Shown piece after piece: positions 8,686 to 17,345 of a stretch of DNA of 58,286 bases. The translations under genes and the position numbers were made by a program. Positions within the stretch are counted from its first letter, which is position 1; each line of letters opens with the position of its first letter. The notes beneath the pieces were generated by a model, which was given only the letters and a program-made list of their open reading frames with translations, ran no database searches and was not told where the DNA came from. Source of the DNA: Bacteroidales bacterium UBA5219 (GTDB lineage: Bacteria; Bacteroidota; Bacteroidia; Bacteroidales; ML635J-15); the NCBI GenBank assembly GCA_002412425.1, contig DHVB01000068.1, positions 1-58,286 on the forward strand, given 5' to 3'.

Positions 8686-10365
8686 TTATTCTGCTAACCA
8701 ATTTAGAGCTTTTTGGGTAATTCCATTATACCAATCTATTTCGTTAGTTGTTGAGTTTGCTAATTCGTTTGAACGCTCAAAAAATCGTTTAACATGTCTT
8801 GGTTCAGGAACGTAGTTTGCGTTATGAGAGTCTTGAATCATTTTGATAAAAACACTCAAAGGCAATGGAACTATTGTAGAAGTTCCACCATAATATTTAA
8901 TGTTCATTTTGTGCAATGCGTAAAAATGAGCTTTGCAGGCATCATTTATTTTTGGTGCAATGAATAAACAATATGCTGGTTTTTTAGTTTCTTTTTTGAA
9001 CTTTGCAAGATGTCTTGTTACTGGTTCTCCTTCTGTTTCGTATTGTCTTTGTCCAGTCTGCATAGTAACTTCTACTGTCAAACCGAAGTCACCATAATCG
9101 CAAACAATATCAGCCATATTACCTTGTGCTGTTGACATGGGATTGCCAAAGTCGTCAAATTTTAAATTGGCTTTAATCTTACCACCATCTAACATTGTCA
9201 TTGCTCGCCAAGTGTTCCACTCCAACATAAGTGGTGTGTCATAAAGTGAATTGTCAAGTATTTGCTCAAATATTGTAGAAATATCTTCAAAAAGTCGGTA
9301 GTCTTTAATTGCAACAATTTGTTCAGTTATAATTTTGTTTTTTCTATTTTCCAACTCGTCAGCAAATATATTTTTAAGCTCTTGTAATGTTAAAGAGTCA
9401 GAAATTTCAAGTTGCGGAAACTCTGCTTTAATTTTTTTCTCTAATAATTCCCTGTTGTCTGATAAAAGTGCTGGAATAAGCGGATTGCCAAGATAAGTAA
9501 TATATTGACTTTCATTATTGATAAAGCAAGGCTCTCTATCTGTATGTTGTAAGAAATAATCAACTTCTTGGATTTTTTCTCGAATTATTGAGATTGATTT
9601 CCCTAGATATGAAATATTTACCAAACCTGTTGCTCTCAAATATCGGAAACACGCATCGGTAAAATCTCGCATATTACTTGCTTTTGTGCTAAGGAATTTC
9701 GCAATCGAAGCATCATTGGTTTCTCTAGTTCGTGTATCTCCAGAACTTATTTTGTCTTTATAAATTTCTCTTAATTCTTTGTCAAAAACATTTGCTCGGA
9801 AACGTTTATAGTTTCCTTCGTTTTGTGTTTTTGCAATTCTAAATTGGTTTATTTTTTCAATTATTGTATCAAAATCACGGTAATCAACTAATTGTAAACC
9901 GAATATCATTAACTCATCAAATTTTAAAGAGCCAAAATGTCTAATAAGCCTGAAGAATTCTAAATAGGGTTTTATCCAAAAATTTGCTGAATTTTCAGTT
10001 GGTTTATGAAATGGTGAAGGAACTTGAAATTTTAATAATTGTCTTAAAAATATTTCATCTTTTCTTTTTGAGTTTACAAGTTCTTCGCCTGCTGGAGTAA
10101 GCTTAATAGTTGGAGCAAGAATTACAAAGCCAAGTGCTTTTGGAGCTCTATTTATCCTATCTCTTGCACTAAATGCAGGGTCATTTGCACCTTTGCCATT
10201 GAAAAAATTTTCTTCTCTCAATAGCTCCATAAATGCTCTTTGAGTTTTTGTATTCCATTTTTGACCTGCGAAATGAGTGTGCAAAAGTTCAATTTCGGGA
10301 ATCATTTTTGCAGGTGTTCGTGGAGATGTGGTTACAAAAATTACTTTACTATTAATTTTAGCCAT
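8686..10365 (-). CDS. AlwI / N.BspD6I-family type IIS restriction endonuclease
   Basis: Restriction endonuclease of the AlwI family, which includes the nicking enzyme N.BspD6I and relatives MlyI and PleI. The N-terminal DNA-binding half keeps the family signature (VTTSPRTPAKMIPEIELL; AFSARDRINRAPKALGFV; DEIFLRQLLKFQ). The catalytic domain around residue 430 has VEVTMQTGQ and TEGEPVTRH followed by YCLFIAPKIN, matching the family's catalytic core. It is 559 residues and intact. It begins inside the end of the methylase gene (8-base overlap), so translation is coupled and the methylase is made first. Whether it cuts both strands or only nicks, and its target, are not readable. AlwI itself recognises GGATC and BspD6I GAGTC. 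Confidence 0.85.
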   Translation of the reverse strand: MAKINSKVIFVTTSPRTPAKMIPEIELLHTHFAGQKWNTKTQRAFMELLREENFFNGKGANDPAFSARDRINRAPKALGFVILAPTIKLTPAGEELVNSKRKDEIFLRQLLKFQVPSPFHKPTENSANFWIKPYLEFFRLIRHFGSLKFDELMIFGLQLVDYRDFDTIIEKINQFRIAKTQNEGNYKRFRANVFDKELREIYKDKISSGDTRTRETNDASIAKFLSTKASNMRDFTDACFRYLRATGLVNISYLGKSISIIREKIQEVDYFLQHTDREPCFINNESQYITYLGNPLIPALLSDNRELLEKKIKAEFPQLEISDSLTLQELKNIFADELENRKNKIITEQIVAIKDYRLFEDISTIFEQILDNSLYDTPLMLEWNTWRAMTMLDGGKIKANLKFDDFGNPMSTAQGNMADIVCDYGDFGLTVEVTMQTGQRQYETEGEPVTRHLAKFKKETKKPAYCLFIAPKINDACKAHFYALHKMNIKYYGGTSTIVPLPLSVFIKMIQDSHNANYVPEPRHVKRFFERSNELANSTTNEIDWYNGITQKALNWLAE

Positions 10366-11269
10366 GTAAAATAGATTCTTCTGAAAATAATTTAGGTTCT
10401 CGTTTTAATGCTTCATTACCATAGTTAGTAATAAGAATATGACTTGCTTTTGACTTAAATCTATTCCTAATATTTACTGCGTAAGACTTACTATATTCAT
10501 CAACAATATAGTCTTTATATAATTTTTCCGTTAGTGGCGTTCTTCCAATAACCATAAGTGCCTTACAATTTAAATTTTTATATTGTTTGGCTAGTTCAAT
10601 ATGGTCTTTTTCATTGAATCCATCTTTATGTTCAGCATTGCCATAATCTGAAAAAACACAATCATAAGGTGGGTCTAAAAACATAAAGTCGTTTTTAGAT
10701 GCCATCTTGAAAATTTCAGAATAGTCAAGATTATAAATTTCTGTATTAGCAAGTAATTTACTGTGAGATTTTGTAACTAATGAAGTGTTTAGATTTGCAT
10801 ATCGACCGTAAGGGACATTAAATTCTCCTTTTGCATTATAGCGTATCATTCCTGAATATGCAGTTTTATTGATAAAAAAATAAAGCAGAGCATCAGAGTA
10901 TTTTTTTTCAGTTAACTCATTAAACATATCTCTAATTTGATAATAGAGTGTTTCGTTATCATCTTCAACTCGCTTGTCAGGTGTTTTGCTTTTAAGCTCT
11001 TCAAAGTTTTTACGGTTGATAGTGTAAATTTGCTCAATTTCTGTTAACTCTTTTTTAAGTGTGTCAAAATTATTTTTTACACCCAAGTAAAACGAAATGA
11101 GTTTTGAATTAATGTCATTTATTATTGCTTTTTGGGGTTTTAAATGAAAAAACAAAGCTCCACCACCAAAAAATGGTTCAATATATCGTCCATTGTATTT
11201 TGGAATATGTTTAATCAAATAAGGTATTTCTTTAGATTTTCCTCCTCTGTATTTTATAAGTGGCTTCAT
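10358..11269 (-). CDS. Dam-like adenine-N6 DNA methyltransferase (D12 class)
   Basis: Alpha-class adenine DNA methyltransferase of the Dam/D12 family. MKPLIKYRGGKSKEIPYL opens the protein (motif X region) and IEPFFGGGALFFHL (about 30-44) is motif I, the cofactor site. FMFLDPPYD (about residue 196-204) is catalytic motif IV. The 303 residues are normal length. It is the first gene of a two-gene unit with the AlwI-family nuclease and should protect host DNA. A Dam-like enzyme would methylate both strands of a target with a GATC core, which would explain why one methylase suffices; this is inference. A near-consensus promoter is at 11343-11374. Confidence 0.9.
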   Translation of the reverse strand: MKPLIKYRGGKSKEIPYLIKHIPKYNGRYIEPFFGGGALFFHLKPQKAIINDINSKLISFYLGVKNNFDTLKKELTEIEQIYTINRKNFEELKSKTPDKRVEDDNETLYYQIRDMFNELTEKKYSDALLYFFINKTAYSGMIRYNAKGEFNVPYGRYANLNTSLVTKSHSKLLANTEIYNLDYSEIFKMASKNDFMFLDPPYDCVFSDYGNAEHKDGFNEKDHIELAKQYKNLNCKALMVIGRTPLTEKLYKDYIVDEYSKSYAVNIRNRFKSKASHILITNYGNEALKREPKLFSEESILHG

Positions 11270-11342
11270 ACTTTGTCTAAATTATGTTTGTATAGAACAA
11301 TATTTTGTACACATTCAATCTTTTAAGGTAATTTTCACAAAA

Positions 11343-11374
11343 CAAATATACAACATTCCTAAATATTAAGCAAA
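11343..11374 (-). promoter_or_regulatory. Predicted promoter of the methylase-AlwI operon
   Basis: Minus-strand TTTG (11374-11371), 20 bases, TATATTTG (11350-11343): a perfect -33/-7 pair. Transcription would start near 11336, leaving a leader of about 65 bases before the methylase ATG. Confidence 0.7.
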
Positions 11375-11390
11375 TAAAATTTGAGCATTA

Positions 11391-12326
11391 TTATCTCGGT
11401 GCTTGTTTTACAAATCTTGAAAATGTTTCTCTAAATTTTATGGTATATTCAACAAGCCAATTCAATGCTTCATCTATTTTTTCTTCGCTTTTAAAATCTG
11501 TTGTATGTTGCAGTAGAATTATTTTATCTTTATTGTCAGGATTTGGATTCCATATTAGTTCTTGCCCAATTGCGGACTCAATTTCTGCTTTTATACTTTC
11601 TAAAAATGGGTAAATAGTATCTGCAATTTTTTTGCTTATGAAAATATACACACCAACTGTATTGTTATCAGTATTACAAATGCTTGTAAGGTGAATATGC
11701 GATTTTCCTAAATTTACGTAAAACCTATTTTCAGGTTTCGGAATTTGAAGAGAATAAATCTTTTTAATTTTTGTTAATCTTTCTTTGAAATTAGTCCAAA
11801 AATCAAGTAGAAATTTTTCATTATCAGACAAGTTTTCATAAGTCTTAGAAATTGCTGCTTGTCTAACAGCCTCATTAGGTTTGCTAATCACATTAAATTT
11901 TACAGCAGCTTTACTATTGTCAATTTGCCACAATTCTAACTGCACTCCGTAAAATGAAATTTCATCATTTGAATGCTCATTAAGCCAATCCAATGCTTTT
12001 TTATGTTCTTCTGTAAATTCAGTGGCTATCCAAATAATTGTTTTTGCATCTAATACAGAAGCATATGTAATTACTTTGCCTAAGTGGTCGTGGTTTGTTT
12101 TGTCTAATTGATTTTCAATGACGACATAATTATCTGTACTAGTATCCTTTGCCAATATGTCTGCAAAGTAAGGACCAGCACAAACTTCTGTGTTTTCGAC
12201 TTCAAGCTCTAATCCATGAGCTTTGTTTAATTCTGCAATATTGTTTGCAAGCCAAGGGGTAAAGTCTCTTGCTTCATTTTCCCATGATTGTCTTGGCTCA
12301 ATACTTTTTAAAATTCCTAATTCCAT
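11391..12326 (-). CDS. DUF4268-like protein with PD-(D/E)XK-type N-terminus
   Basis: The 311-residue protein begins with a nuclease-like fold. Residues 53-73 (YFADILAKD, then NYVVIENQ) place an Asp and an E-x-Q in the spacing of the PD-(D/E)XK superfamily. KTNHDHLGKVITYA follows, as in restriction-like DUF4268 proteins. The C-terminal half (about 170-311) resembles the DUF4268 region. No function is known to me for the family. It lies directly upstream of the type IIS operon on the same strand, with that operon's promoter between them, so it is a neighbour rather than a proven partner. It could be a restriction accessory or a stand-alone defence nuclease. Confidence 0.7.
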   Translation of the reverse strand: MELGILKSIEPRQSWENEARDFTPWLANNIAELNKAHGLELEVENTEVCAGPYFADILAKDTSTDNYVVIENQLDKTNHDHLGKVITYASVLDAKTIIWIATEFTEEHKKALDWLNEHSNDEISFYGVQLELWQIDNSKAAVKFNVISKPNEAVRQAAISKTYENLSDNEKFLLDFWTNFKERLTKIKKIYSLQIPKPENRFYVNLGKSHIHLTSICNTDNNTVGVYIFISKKIADTIYPFLESIKAEIESAIGQELIWNPNPDNKDKIILLQHTTDFKSEEKIDEALNWLVEYTIKFRETFSRFVKQAPR

Positions 12327-12523
12327 AGCATTTAAATTTTGATTTTTTACAAACTTAATGCTGAACTACGTCAAAAAGTGTCGTGCTGTAATTTTTTTTT
12401 AATTAAAAATAATTTTAAAAAAAACAATAGAAAATAATAAGCAAATAATATTTGATATATGCCAATAAAAAATAGAAATTTTAAGCTTGTTTTAGTGTAG
12501 AAATCAGAAGAATAAAATCAAAT

Positions 12524-12994
12524 TTACTTCTCCTCTTTTTTATGTCCTTTATATTTGCGTAATAAGTGTTTGCGGAAATCTCTATCGCATTTGTAAAGTA
12601 GGGCAACTTTATTTATAGGTAAAACTTTGCAAAACTTTTTATGATATTTAGTTTCTAAATTGGCTCTGTCGGTTTTGATTTGCATTAATTCATCAAGTTT
12701 GCTTGAAATTTCTTTTTCGCTTGCATTTTCTAAATTTGACTTTAAATAGTGATTTATTTCTCTTTCTTGGTCAAATAGTTTGCTCATGCTTTCATTAAAC
12801 TCATTATAAAGGGGCCAAAAGTTTTGTGCTTCGCTTACGCTCAAATTAAGTTCTGCACTTATAAATGCAACTTTTTCAGCATACATTTTTTCATTATCTA
12901 ATCTGCAAGCTTTTCCTTTATTTCTGTGTTCTTGTGCAAAAAGATTTAAACTGCTAAAAATACATATAGCAATAATTATTATTTGTGTTTTCAT
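12524..12994 (-). CDS. Spy/CpxP-like periplasmic protein
   Basis: Small exported protein. The start at 12994 gives a clean signal peptide (MKTQIIIIAICIFSSLNLFAQ); an upstream ATG at 13018 would add eight polar residues and overlap the preceding gene. The mature part is helical and charged, with an LNLSVSEAQNFWPLYNEF motif close to the LTxxQ-type repeats of Spy/CpxP proteins and a very basic C-terminus. In Bacteroidota such proteins often sit after an ECF sigma and a membrane anti-sigma, as here, and may sense or chaperone envelope proteins. The role is inferred from this context. Confidence 0.7.
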   Translation of the reverse strand: MKTQIIIIAICIFSSLNLFAQEHRNKGKACRLDNEKMYAEKVAFISAELNLSVSEAQNFWPLYNEFNESMSKLFDQEREINHYLKSNLENASEKEISSKLDELMQIKTDRANLETKYHKKFCKVLPINKVALLYKCDRDFRKHLLRKYKGHKKEEK

Positions 12995-13004
12995 GTTGTT
13001 TATT

Positions 13005-13439
13005 TTATTCAAGTTCATATTCTAAATAATTTTGTGTTAAATAATCTTCTAAATATGCGAGGTCTTCATCATTAGTAATTAATTCAGAATTCCAATAATC
13101 ATCATTTTCATCGTTGATATATTCGTAAAGTCCCATGTCGTCATAATAACTTAGCTCAGAAATCATATCATCAAAAGTATAATTAGCTTCGTTAGTTTCT
13201 GTAATTATTTTTTTGTCTTGCTTGTTAGCACTGATTTTTATCATGCCTTTAAATCCAATAGCTAAAATAAGAACCGCAGCAGCCATGTATAAATATGGCT
13301 TTAAAATTTGATATGGAGTAGGCTTTTTAGGTACTTGGTCTGAGTTTATTTTGTCGATAATTTCTTTTTCTACATTATCAAAATAATCCTCTGGTACTTT
13401 AAAATTATTCTTTTTTTCTATGTCATTAAGTGTCTTCAT
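13005..13439 (-). CDS. Probable membrane anti-sigma factor
   Basis: The 144-residue protein has a short cytoplasmic N-terminus with the FKVPEDYFDNVEKEI motif (about 13-27) common in Bacteroidota proteins encoded next to ECF sigma genes. One membrane helix follows (YLYMAAAVLILAIGFKGMI, about 49-67), then a strongly acidic extracytoplasmic tail. The gene follows the sigma gene by 34 bases and precedes the Spy-like gene by 10. The anti-sigma role is inferred from order and topology; no zinc-binding HxxxCxxC motif is present. Confidence 0.6.
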   Translation of the reverse strand: MKTLNDIEKKNNFKVPEDYFDNVEKEIIDKINSDQVPKKPTPYQILKPYLYMAAAVLILAIGFKGMIKISANKQDKKIITETNEANYTFDDMISELSYYDDMGLYEYINDENDDYWNSELITNDEDLAYLEDYLTQNYLEYELE

Positions 13440-13473
13440 AATCTTAAATTAGACAGTTTAAAACTATTAAGGT

Positions 13474-14025
13474 TTAATCTTCGTTAATATATTTTTCAAT
13501 TTTTGTTGTTGCATGATGATACGAAGCTTTTAAAGCTCCAACGCTTGTCCTTAGAATTTCTGAAATTTCTTCATATTTCATTTCGTCGTAATACTTCATA
13601 TTAAAAACCAATCTTTGTTTTTCGGGAAGTTTTAAAACCGCTTTTTGAAGTTTTAGTTGTAAAGCATCGCCATCAAAATATTTATCGCTTTCTAATTTTT
13701 CTGCCAAGCCATCTTCGTAATTGTATGATGAAAAAACAAACTGCCTTTTCTTTTTGTCTAAAAAGTTTAAGCAATTATTTGTAGCAATTCTGTATAACCA
13801 AGTGTAAATCGACGATTCAAATCTAAATTTATCAATTTGAGTATATGCTTTTAACCAAGTTTCTTGTAAGACATCATCAGCATCTTGGTGTACAATTAGC
13901 ATACGTCTTATATGAAAATATAATTGTTTTGAATAAGTTTTTACTAAAATTTCAAAGCCTTGCTTTACAGTTTCTGGATTAGAAATTAAATTAATTATAT
14001 CTTCTTCTTTGGTTTTCGTCATCAA
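13474..14025 (-). CDS. ECF-type RNA polymerase sigma factor
   Basis: Sigma-70 family factor of the extracytoplasmic-function group. Region 2 is at about residues 45-92 (DADDVLQETWLKAY, then FRFESSIYTWLYRIATN), binding the -10 element and core polymerase. Region 4 is at about 133-180 (LPEKQRLVFNMKYYDEMKYE, ending in the helix-turn-helix SVGALKASYHHATTKI). It has 183 residues and lacks regions 1 and 3, as expected. The gene starts 3 bases after the transketolase C-half stop, which ties it to the carbohydrate operon upstream. It is followed by its likely anti-sigma and a Spy-like gene. Confidence 0.9.
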   Translation of the reverse strand: MMTKTKEEDIINLISNPETVKQGFEILVKTYSKQLYFHIRRMLIVHQDADDVLQETWLKAYTQIDKFRFESSIYTWLYRIATNNCLNFLDKKKRQFVFSSYNYEDGLAEKLESDKYFDGDALQLKLQKAVLKLPEKQRLVFNMKYYDEMKYEEISEILRTSVGALKASYHHATTKIEKYINED

Positions 14026-14028
14026 AAA

Positions 14029-14982
14029 TTATTTCCTTTTCAAAACTTTTTCAACAGCTTGAACAATATTATTAGTTGTTAAACCGTATTTTTCCATCAA
14101 TTGGTCTGGCGTTCCGCTTTCTCCAAAAGTGTCGTTTATAGCAACTGCTTCTATTGGAATAGGGAAGTTAAGTGCTGCCATTTGAGCTGCTGTATCTGTT
14201 AAACCGCCATTTAGCATATGTTCTTCTGCACAAACCATAGCTTTAGTTTTCTTAATTGATTTTAAGACAGTTTCTTTATCAAAAGGTTTAATTGTATGAA
14301 TATTAAAAACTTCGGCTTTAATTCCTTTTTGTAATAAAATATCGCAGGCTTCAATTGCTTTCCACACTAAATGTCCTGTTGCTAAGATAGTTACATCGCT
14401 TCCTTCGTATAATAATTCTGCTTTTCCAATTTCAAATTTTTGGTTTGGGTCAGTAAAGTTAGGCACAGCAGGACGACCAAATCTAAGATATACAGGTCCT
14501 TTATGTTCGGCTATTGCTATTGTAGCAGCTTTTGTTTGATTATAATCGCAAGGAACAACAACAGTCATATTCGGTAGCATTTTCATCAGTCCTATATCTT
14601 CTAAAATTTGATGAGTAGCTCCATCTTCGCCTAAAGTTATTCCTGCATGTGAAGCAGCAATTTTTACGTTTTTATTTGAATATGCAATAGCTTGACGAAT
14701 TTGGTCGTAAACTCTACCTGTTGCAAATCCTGCAAAAGTTCCTGCAAAAGGAATTTTTCCGCCTATAGTTAAGCCTGCAGCAACTCCCATCATGTTTGCT
14801 TCTGCAATTCCTGCTTGAAAAAATCTGTCGGGATGATTTTTTTGAAACTCATTCATTTTTAATGAACCAGTTAGGTCGGCACACAAAGCAACAACATCAT
14901 TGTTAATTTTTCCTAATTCTGCAAGTCCAGCTCCAAATCCTGAACGAGTGTCTTTTTTTTCTGTATAAGTATATTTGCTCAT
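14029..14982 (-). CDS. Transketolase, C-terminal subunit
   Basis: Carries the pyrimidine-binding (PYR) and C-terminal domains of transketolase. GIAEANMMGVAAGLTI (about 57-72) contains the Glu that activates thiamine diphosphate, and the C-terminal domain ends near residue 317. It forms the enzyme with the separately encoded N-half (16396-17238) and moves two-carbon units between sugar phosphates in the cytoplasm. Two-gene transketolases are common, but the halves are usually adjacent. Here a secreted VWA gene lies between them, 11 bases away on each side, suggesting a single transcript. Confidence 0.92.
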   Translation of the reverse strand: MSKYTYTEKKDTRSGFGAGLAELGKINNDVVALCADLTGSLKMNEFQKNHPDRFFQAGIAEANMMGVAAGLTIGGKIPFAGTFAGFATGRVYDQIRQAIAYSNKNVKIAASHAGITLGEDGATHQILEDIGLMKMLPNMTVVVPCDYNQTKAATIAIAEHKGPVYLRFGRPAVPNFTDPNQKFEIGKAELLYEGSDVTILATGHLVWKAIEACDILLQKGIKAEVFNIHTIKPFDKETVLKSIKKTKAMVCAEEHMLNGGLTDTAAQMAALNFPIPIEAVAINDTFGESGTPDQLMEKYGLTTNNIVQAVEKVLKRK

Positions 14983-14993
14983 CTTGTTATGTT

Positions 14994-16385
14994 TTATAAA
15001 TTTTCTACTCTAAATTCTCCTGATTTAATTCTAAATTTGAACTCACCTGTGTTGGTACTCTTAGAATGTCTTTGTTCTCTAAAAATAATTCTGTAATATC
15101 CTGGTTGCAATCTAAATTTATAATGTGTTTTATCTGGTGTAAAATCGTATAAATTGGTTAATACATCTCCTTTTTCGTAAAGTAAACTTGCAAAAGCAGG
15201 ATTTTTAAAATTTATTATTAAATCTCCCGGTTCTGGGATAGTGATTTTTTTTGTTTTTGATTGTTCTATAAGCACTGCATCAACATAAGTTCTGGGCGTT
15301 GTTAAAATTTCTAAATCATAAAGTCCAGTAATAAGTTTTTGCTTTTTGTCCGCATCTAAAATATACATGGTTTGTGGTAGCCCAGTTTGACGAACAATAC
15401 ATTTTATTTGAGAATTTTCGGGCGCAACTCCGTCTATATCAACAAATAAATATCCTTGTGGTGCAGGCACACTTATAATATTATGAATGCCTTCTTCTAA
15501 TTTTATGCTGTCTAAATAAACAGGCGGTATAGTGTGAACTTTTAAATCATAAATAGAAAGTATATCTAAATATATGGTGTCTGGTTGACCTGATTTGTTT
15601 AGAGTGTGCATGTAGGTATAGCGTATATCGCCAGAAAAGTTGTCGTGGAAAGACATTGCTACGTTTGTTTCGGTAGGTCTTCCGTGAGTATCTAATAAAT
15701 TTACTTGAACGCTTGTAAGGTTTGTAACTTGTCCAACAATAGTATTGATGGCTCTTTTAAATTCCTTTTCGCTACTTGCATCAAAATAATTTCCTATACA
15801 AGATAATAAGTCAGAAACTCTAATGTCGATATCAATGCCAATTATATATGGTTTAAGAACTACACCTTTTTTCTGCAAAGCAACACTTACTTCGCAAGGA
15901 ACTCCGTCACACATTTCTAATCCGTCTGTGATAAGTATAATAATATTTCTACAGTCAGAACATTCTGGAAAGTCGTATTCTGCTTTTCCAAGAGAGTAGG
16001 CGATAGGTGTAGTTCCTGTTGCTTGAATAGTTTTAAGCCTGTCTTTAATCATTCCTATTGTATTTGCTCCAAATGAAACTTCAAGTTTTGAGTCGAAACA
16101 ATCCATCAAATGGTCGGGACTTTGGTGTCCGTAAACTCTAAAAGCGACTTCTAAATCTTGAGTTTTTTGAACGCTTGCTAATGAATCTAATAATTCGTTT
16201 AATAGTTCTTTAGCTTTTACAATTTTTAAACCGCCTTCCCATTGTTGCATCATGCTGGTAGAAGCGTCGAAAATTATTAAAATTCTTGTTAAAGGTTTTT
16301 CTGGCTCAGGATAATTTTTTATTTGAGCATTAAGGTTTATAAAAAAGCCTAAAACAAGTAATATGGATATAACTATTTTTTTCAA
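14994..16385 (-). CDS. Secreted von Willebrand A (VWA) domain protein
   Basis: Exported 463-residue protein with a signal peptide (residues 1-20, ending FFINLNA). The VWA domain (about 34-235) has an intact metal site: DASTS at 40-44, a TGTTPIAYSL stretch supplying the Thr, and ITDGLEMCDG supplying the Asp. The remaining 230 residues look like beta-rich domains (repeated short strands, VPAPQGYLFVDIDG), possibly Ig-like. No C-terminal membrane helix or sorting signal is evident. It sits between the two transketolase halves with 10-12-base gaps. Ligand and partners are unknown, and nothing links it functionally to transketolase. Confidence 0.8.
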   Translation of the reverse strand: MKKIVISILLVLGFFINLNAQIKNYPEPEKPLTRILIIFDASTSMMQQWEGGLKIVKAKELLNELLDSLASVQKTQDLEVAFRVYGHQSPDHLMDCFDSKLEVSFGANTIGMIKDRLKTIQATGTTPIAYSLGKAEYDFPECSDCRNIIILITDGLEMCDGVPCEVSVALQKKGVVLKPYIIGIDIDIRVSDLLSCIGNYFDASSEKEFKRAINTIVGQVTNLTSVQVNLLDTHGRPTETNVAMSFHDNFSGDIRYTYMHTLNKSGQPDTIYLDILSIYDLKVHTIPPVYLDSIKLEEGIHNIISVPAPQGYLFVDIDGVAPENSQIKCIVRQTGLPQTMYILDADKKQKLITGLYDLEILTTPRTYVDAVLIEQSKTKKITIPEPGDLIINFKNPAFASLLYEKGDVLTNLYDFTPDKTHYKFRLQPGYYRIIFREQRHSKSTNTGEFKFRIKSGEFRVENL

Positions 16386-16395
16386 AATTTATATT

Positions 16396-17238
16396 TTAAT
16401 AATCACCTAAAGTTTCTTCAAGTTGCGAAAGTGCATTTTCTAATTGTTCGTCGCTTGGTGGAACTCCATGCCATTTGTGCGAGCCTGTCATAAAGTCAAC
16501 TCCATGTCCCATTTCAGTTTTCGACAAAATCATAATTGGCTGTTCTTTTCCTGATAGTTCTTGTGCTTTTTTTATTGTTGAAATAAGCTCTTGCATATTA
16601 TTTCCGTTGCATTCTAAAACTATCCAATTAAATGCTTCCCATTTTTGGCGAAGATTTTTTAAATTCATCACATCTTCAATTGTTCCATCAATTTGTTGTC
16701 CGTTGTAGTCGATAAAAGCAATTAGGTTGTCAATTTTTCGTGCTTGTGCAAACAAAGCTGCTTCCCATACTTGTCCTTCTTGAATTTCGCCATCGCCTAA
16801 CAAGCAATAAACAAATTTTTTATCATTATTTAATTTTTTTGCAAGAGCTGCTCCACAAGCATTTGACAAACCTTGACCTAAAGAGCCAGATGCAATTCTC
16901 ACTCCGGGCAATCCTTCAGCAGTAGCAGGATGTCCTTGAAGTCGAGAATCTATAGCTCTAAAACTTGCTAATTCTTTTACTGGAAAATATCCTGAACGTG
17001 CTAAAACACTATACCATGCAGCAGAAGTGTGACCAATGGATAAGAAAAATATATCTTCATTTTTTCCGTCCATTTTAAAATCTTTATTATGGTCCATTAT
17101 TTCAAAATAAAGACATACTAAAAGGTCTGTAACGCCAAGCGAACCACCAGGGTGTCCTGATTTTTTTGCATGAATCATTCTAAGTAAGTCTCTGCGAACT
17201 TGACTTACAATTTTTTCTAATTTTTGAATATTTTCCAT
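16396..17238 (-). CDS. Transketolase, N-terminal subunit
   Basis: Thiamine-diphosphate/magnesium-binding half of transketolase, 280 residues. HAKKSGHPGGSLGVTDLL is at about 23-40. The cofactor motif GDGEIQEGQVWEAA, with the metal-binding IDYNGQQ about 25 residues later, is at about 146-180. GHGVDFMTGSHKWHGVPP lies near the end. It opens a leftward run of six genes (N-half, VWA, C-half, sigma, anti-sigma, Spy-like) with gaps of 3-35 bases. A TACCTTTG -7 element lies 21 bases upstream. Confidence 0.92.
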   Translation of the reverse strand: MENIQKLEKIVSQVRRDLLRMIHAKKSGHPGGSLGVTDLLVCLYFEIMDHNKDFKMDGKNEDIFFLSIGHTSAAWYSVLARSGYFPVKELASFRAIDSRLQGHPATAEGLPGVRIASGSLGQGLSNACGAALAKKLNNDKKFVYCLLGDGEIQEGQVWEAALFAQARKIDNLIAFIDYNGQQIDGTIEDVMNLKNLRQKWEAFNWIVLECNGNNMQELISTIKKAQELSGKEQPIMILSKTEMGHGVDFMTGSHKWHGVPPSDEQLENALSQLEETLGDY

Positions 17239-17258
17239 TTCTATTTTCTATTTTTGCA

Positions 17259-17266
17259 CAAAGGTA
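17259..17266 (-). promoter_or_regulatory. -7 element of the transketolase/sigma operon
   Basis: Minus-strand TACCTTTG matches TAnnTTTG just ahead of the ATG at 17238. The expected TTTG 19-21 bases further upstream is weak (TTTA-like), so this promoter may be weak or activator-dependent. Confidence 0.4.
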
Positions 17267-17299
17267 TTATTTTAAATTGAAAAATGTAAATAAATAGTG

Positions 17300-17329
17300 T
17301 TTGATTTTCACTTAAAATTTATACTTTTA
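17300..17329 (+). promoter_or_regulatory. Predicted promoter of the LolE-like permease
   Basis: TTTG at 17300-17303, 18 bases, then TACTTTTA at 17322-17329, one base from consensus. It places transcription start a few bases ahead of the TTG start codon at 17346. Confidence 0.45.
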
Positions 17330-17345
17330 CATAAAAATTTTTGAT

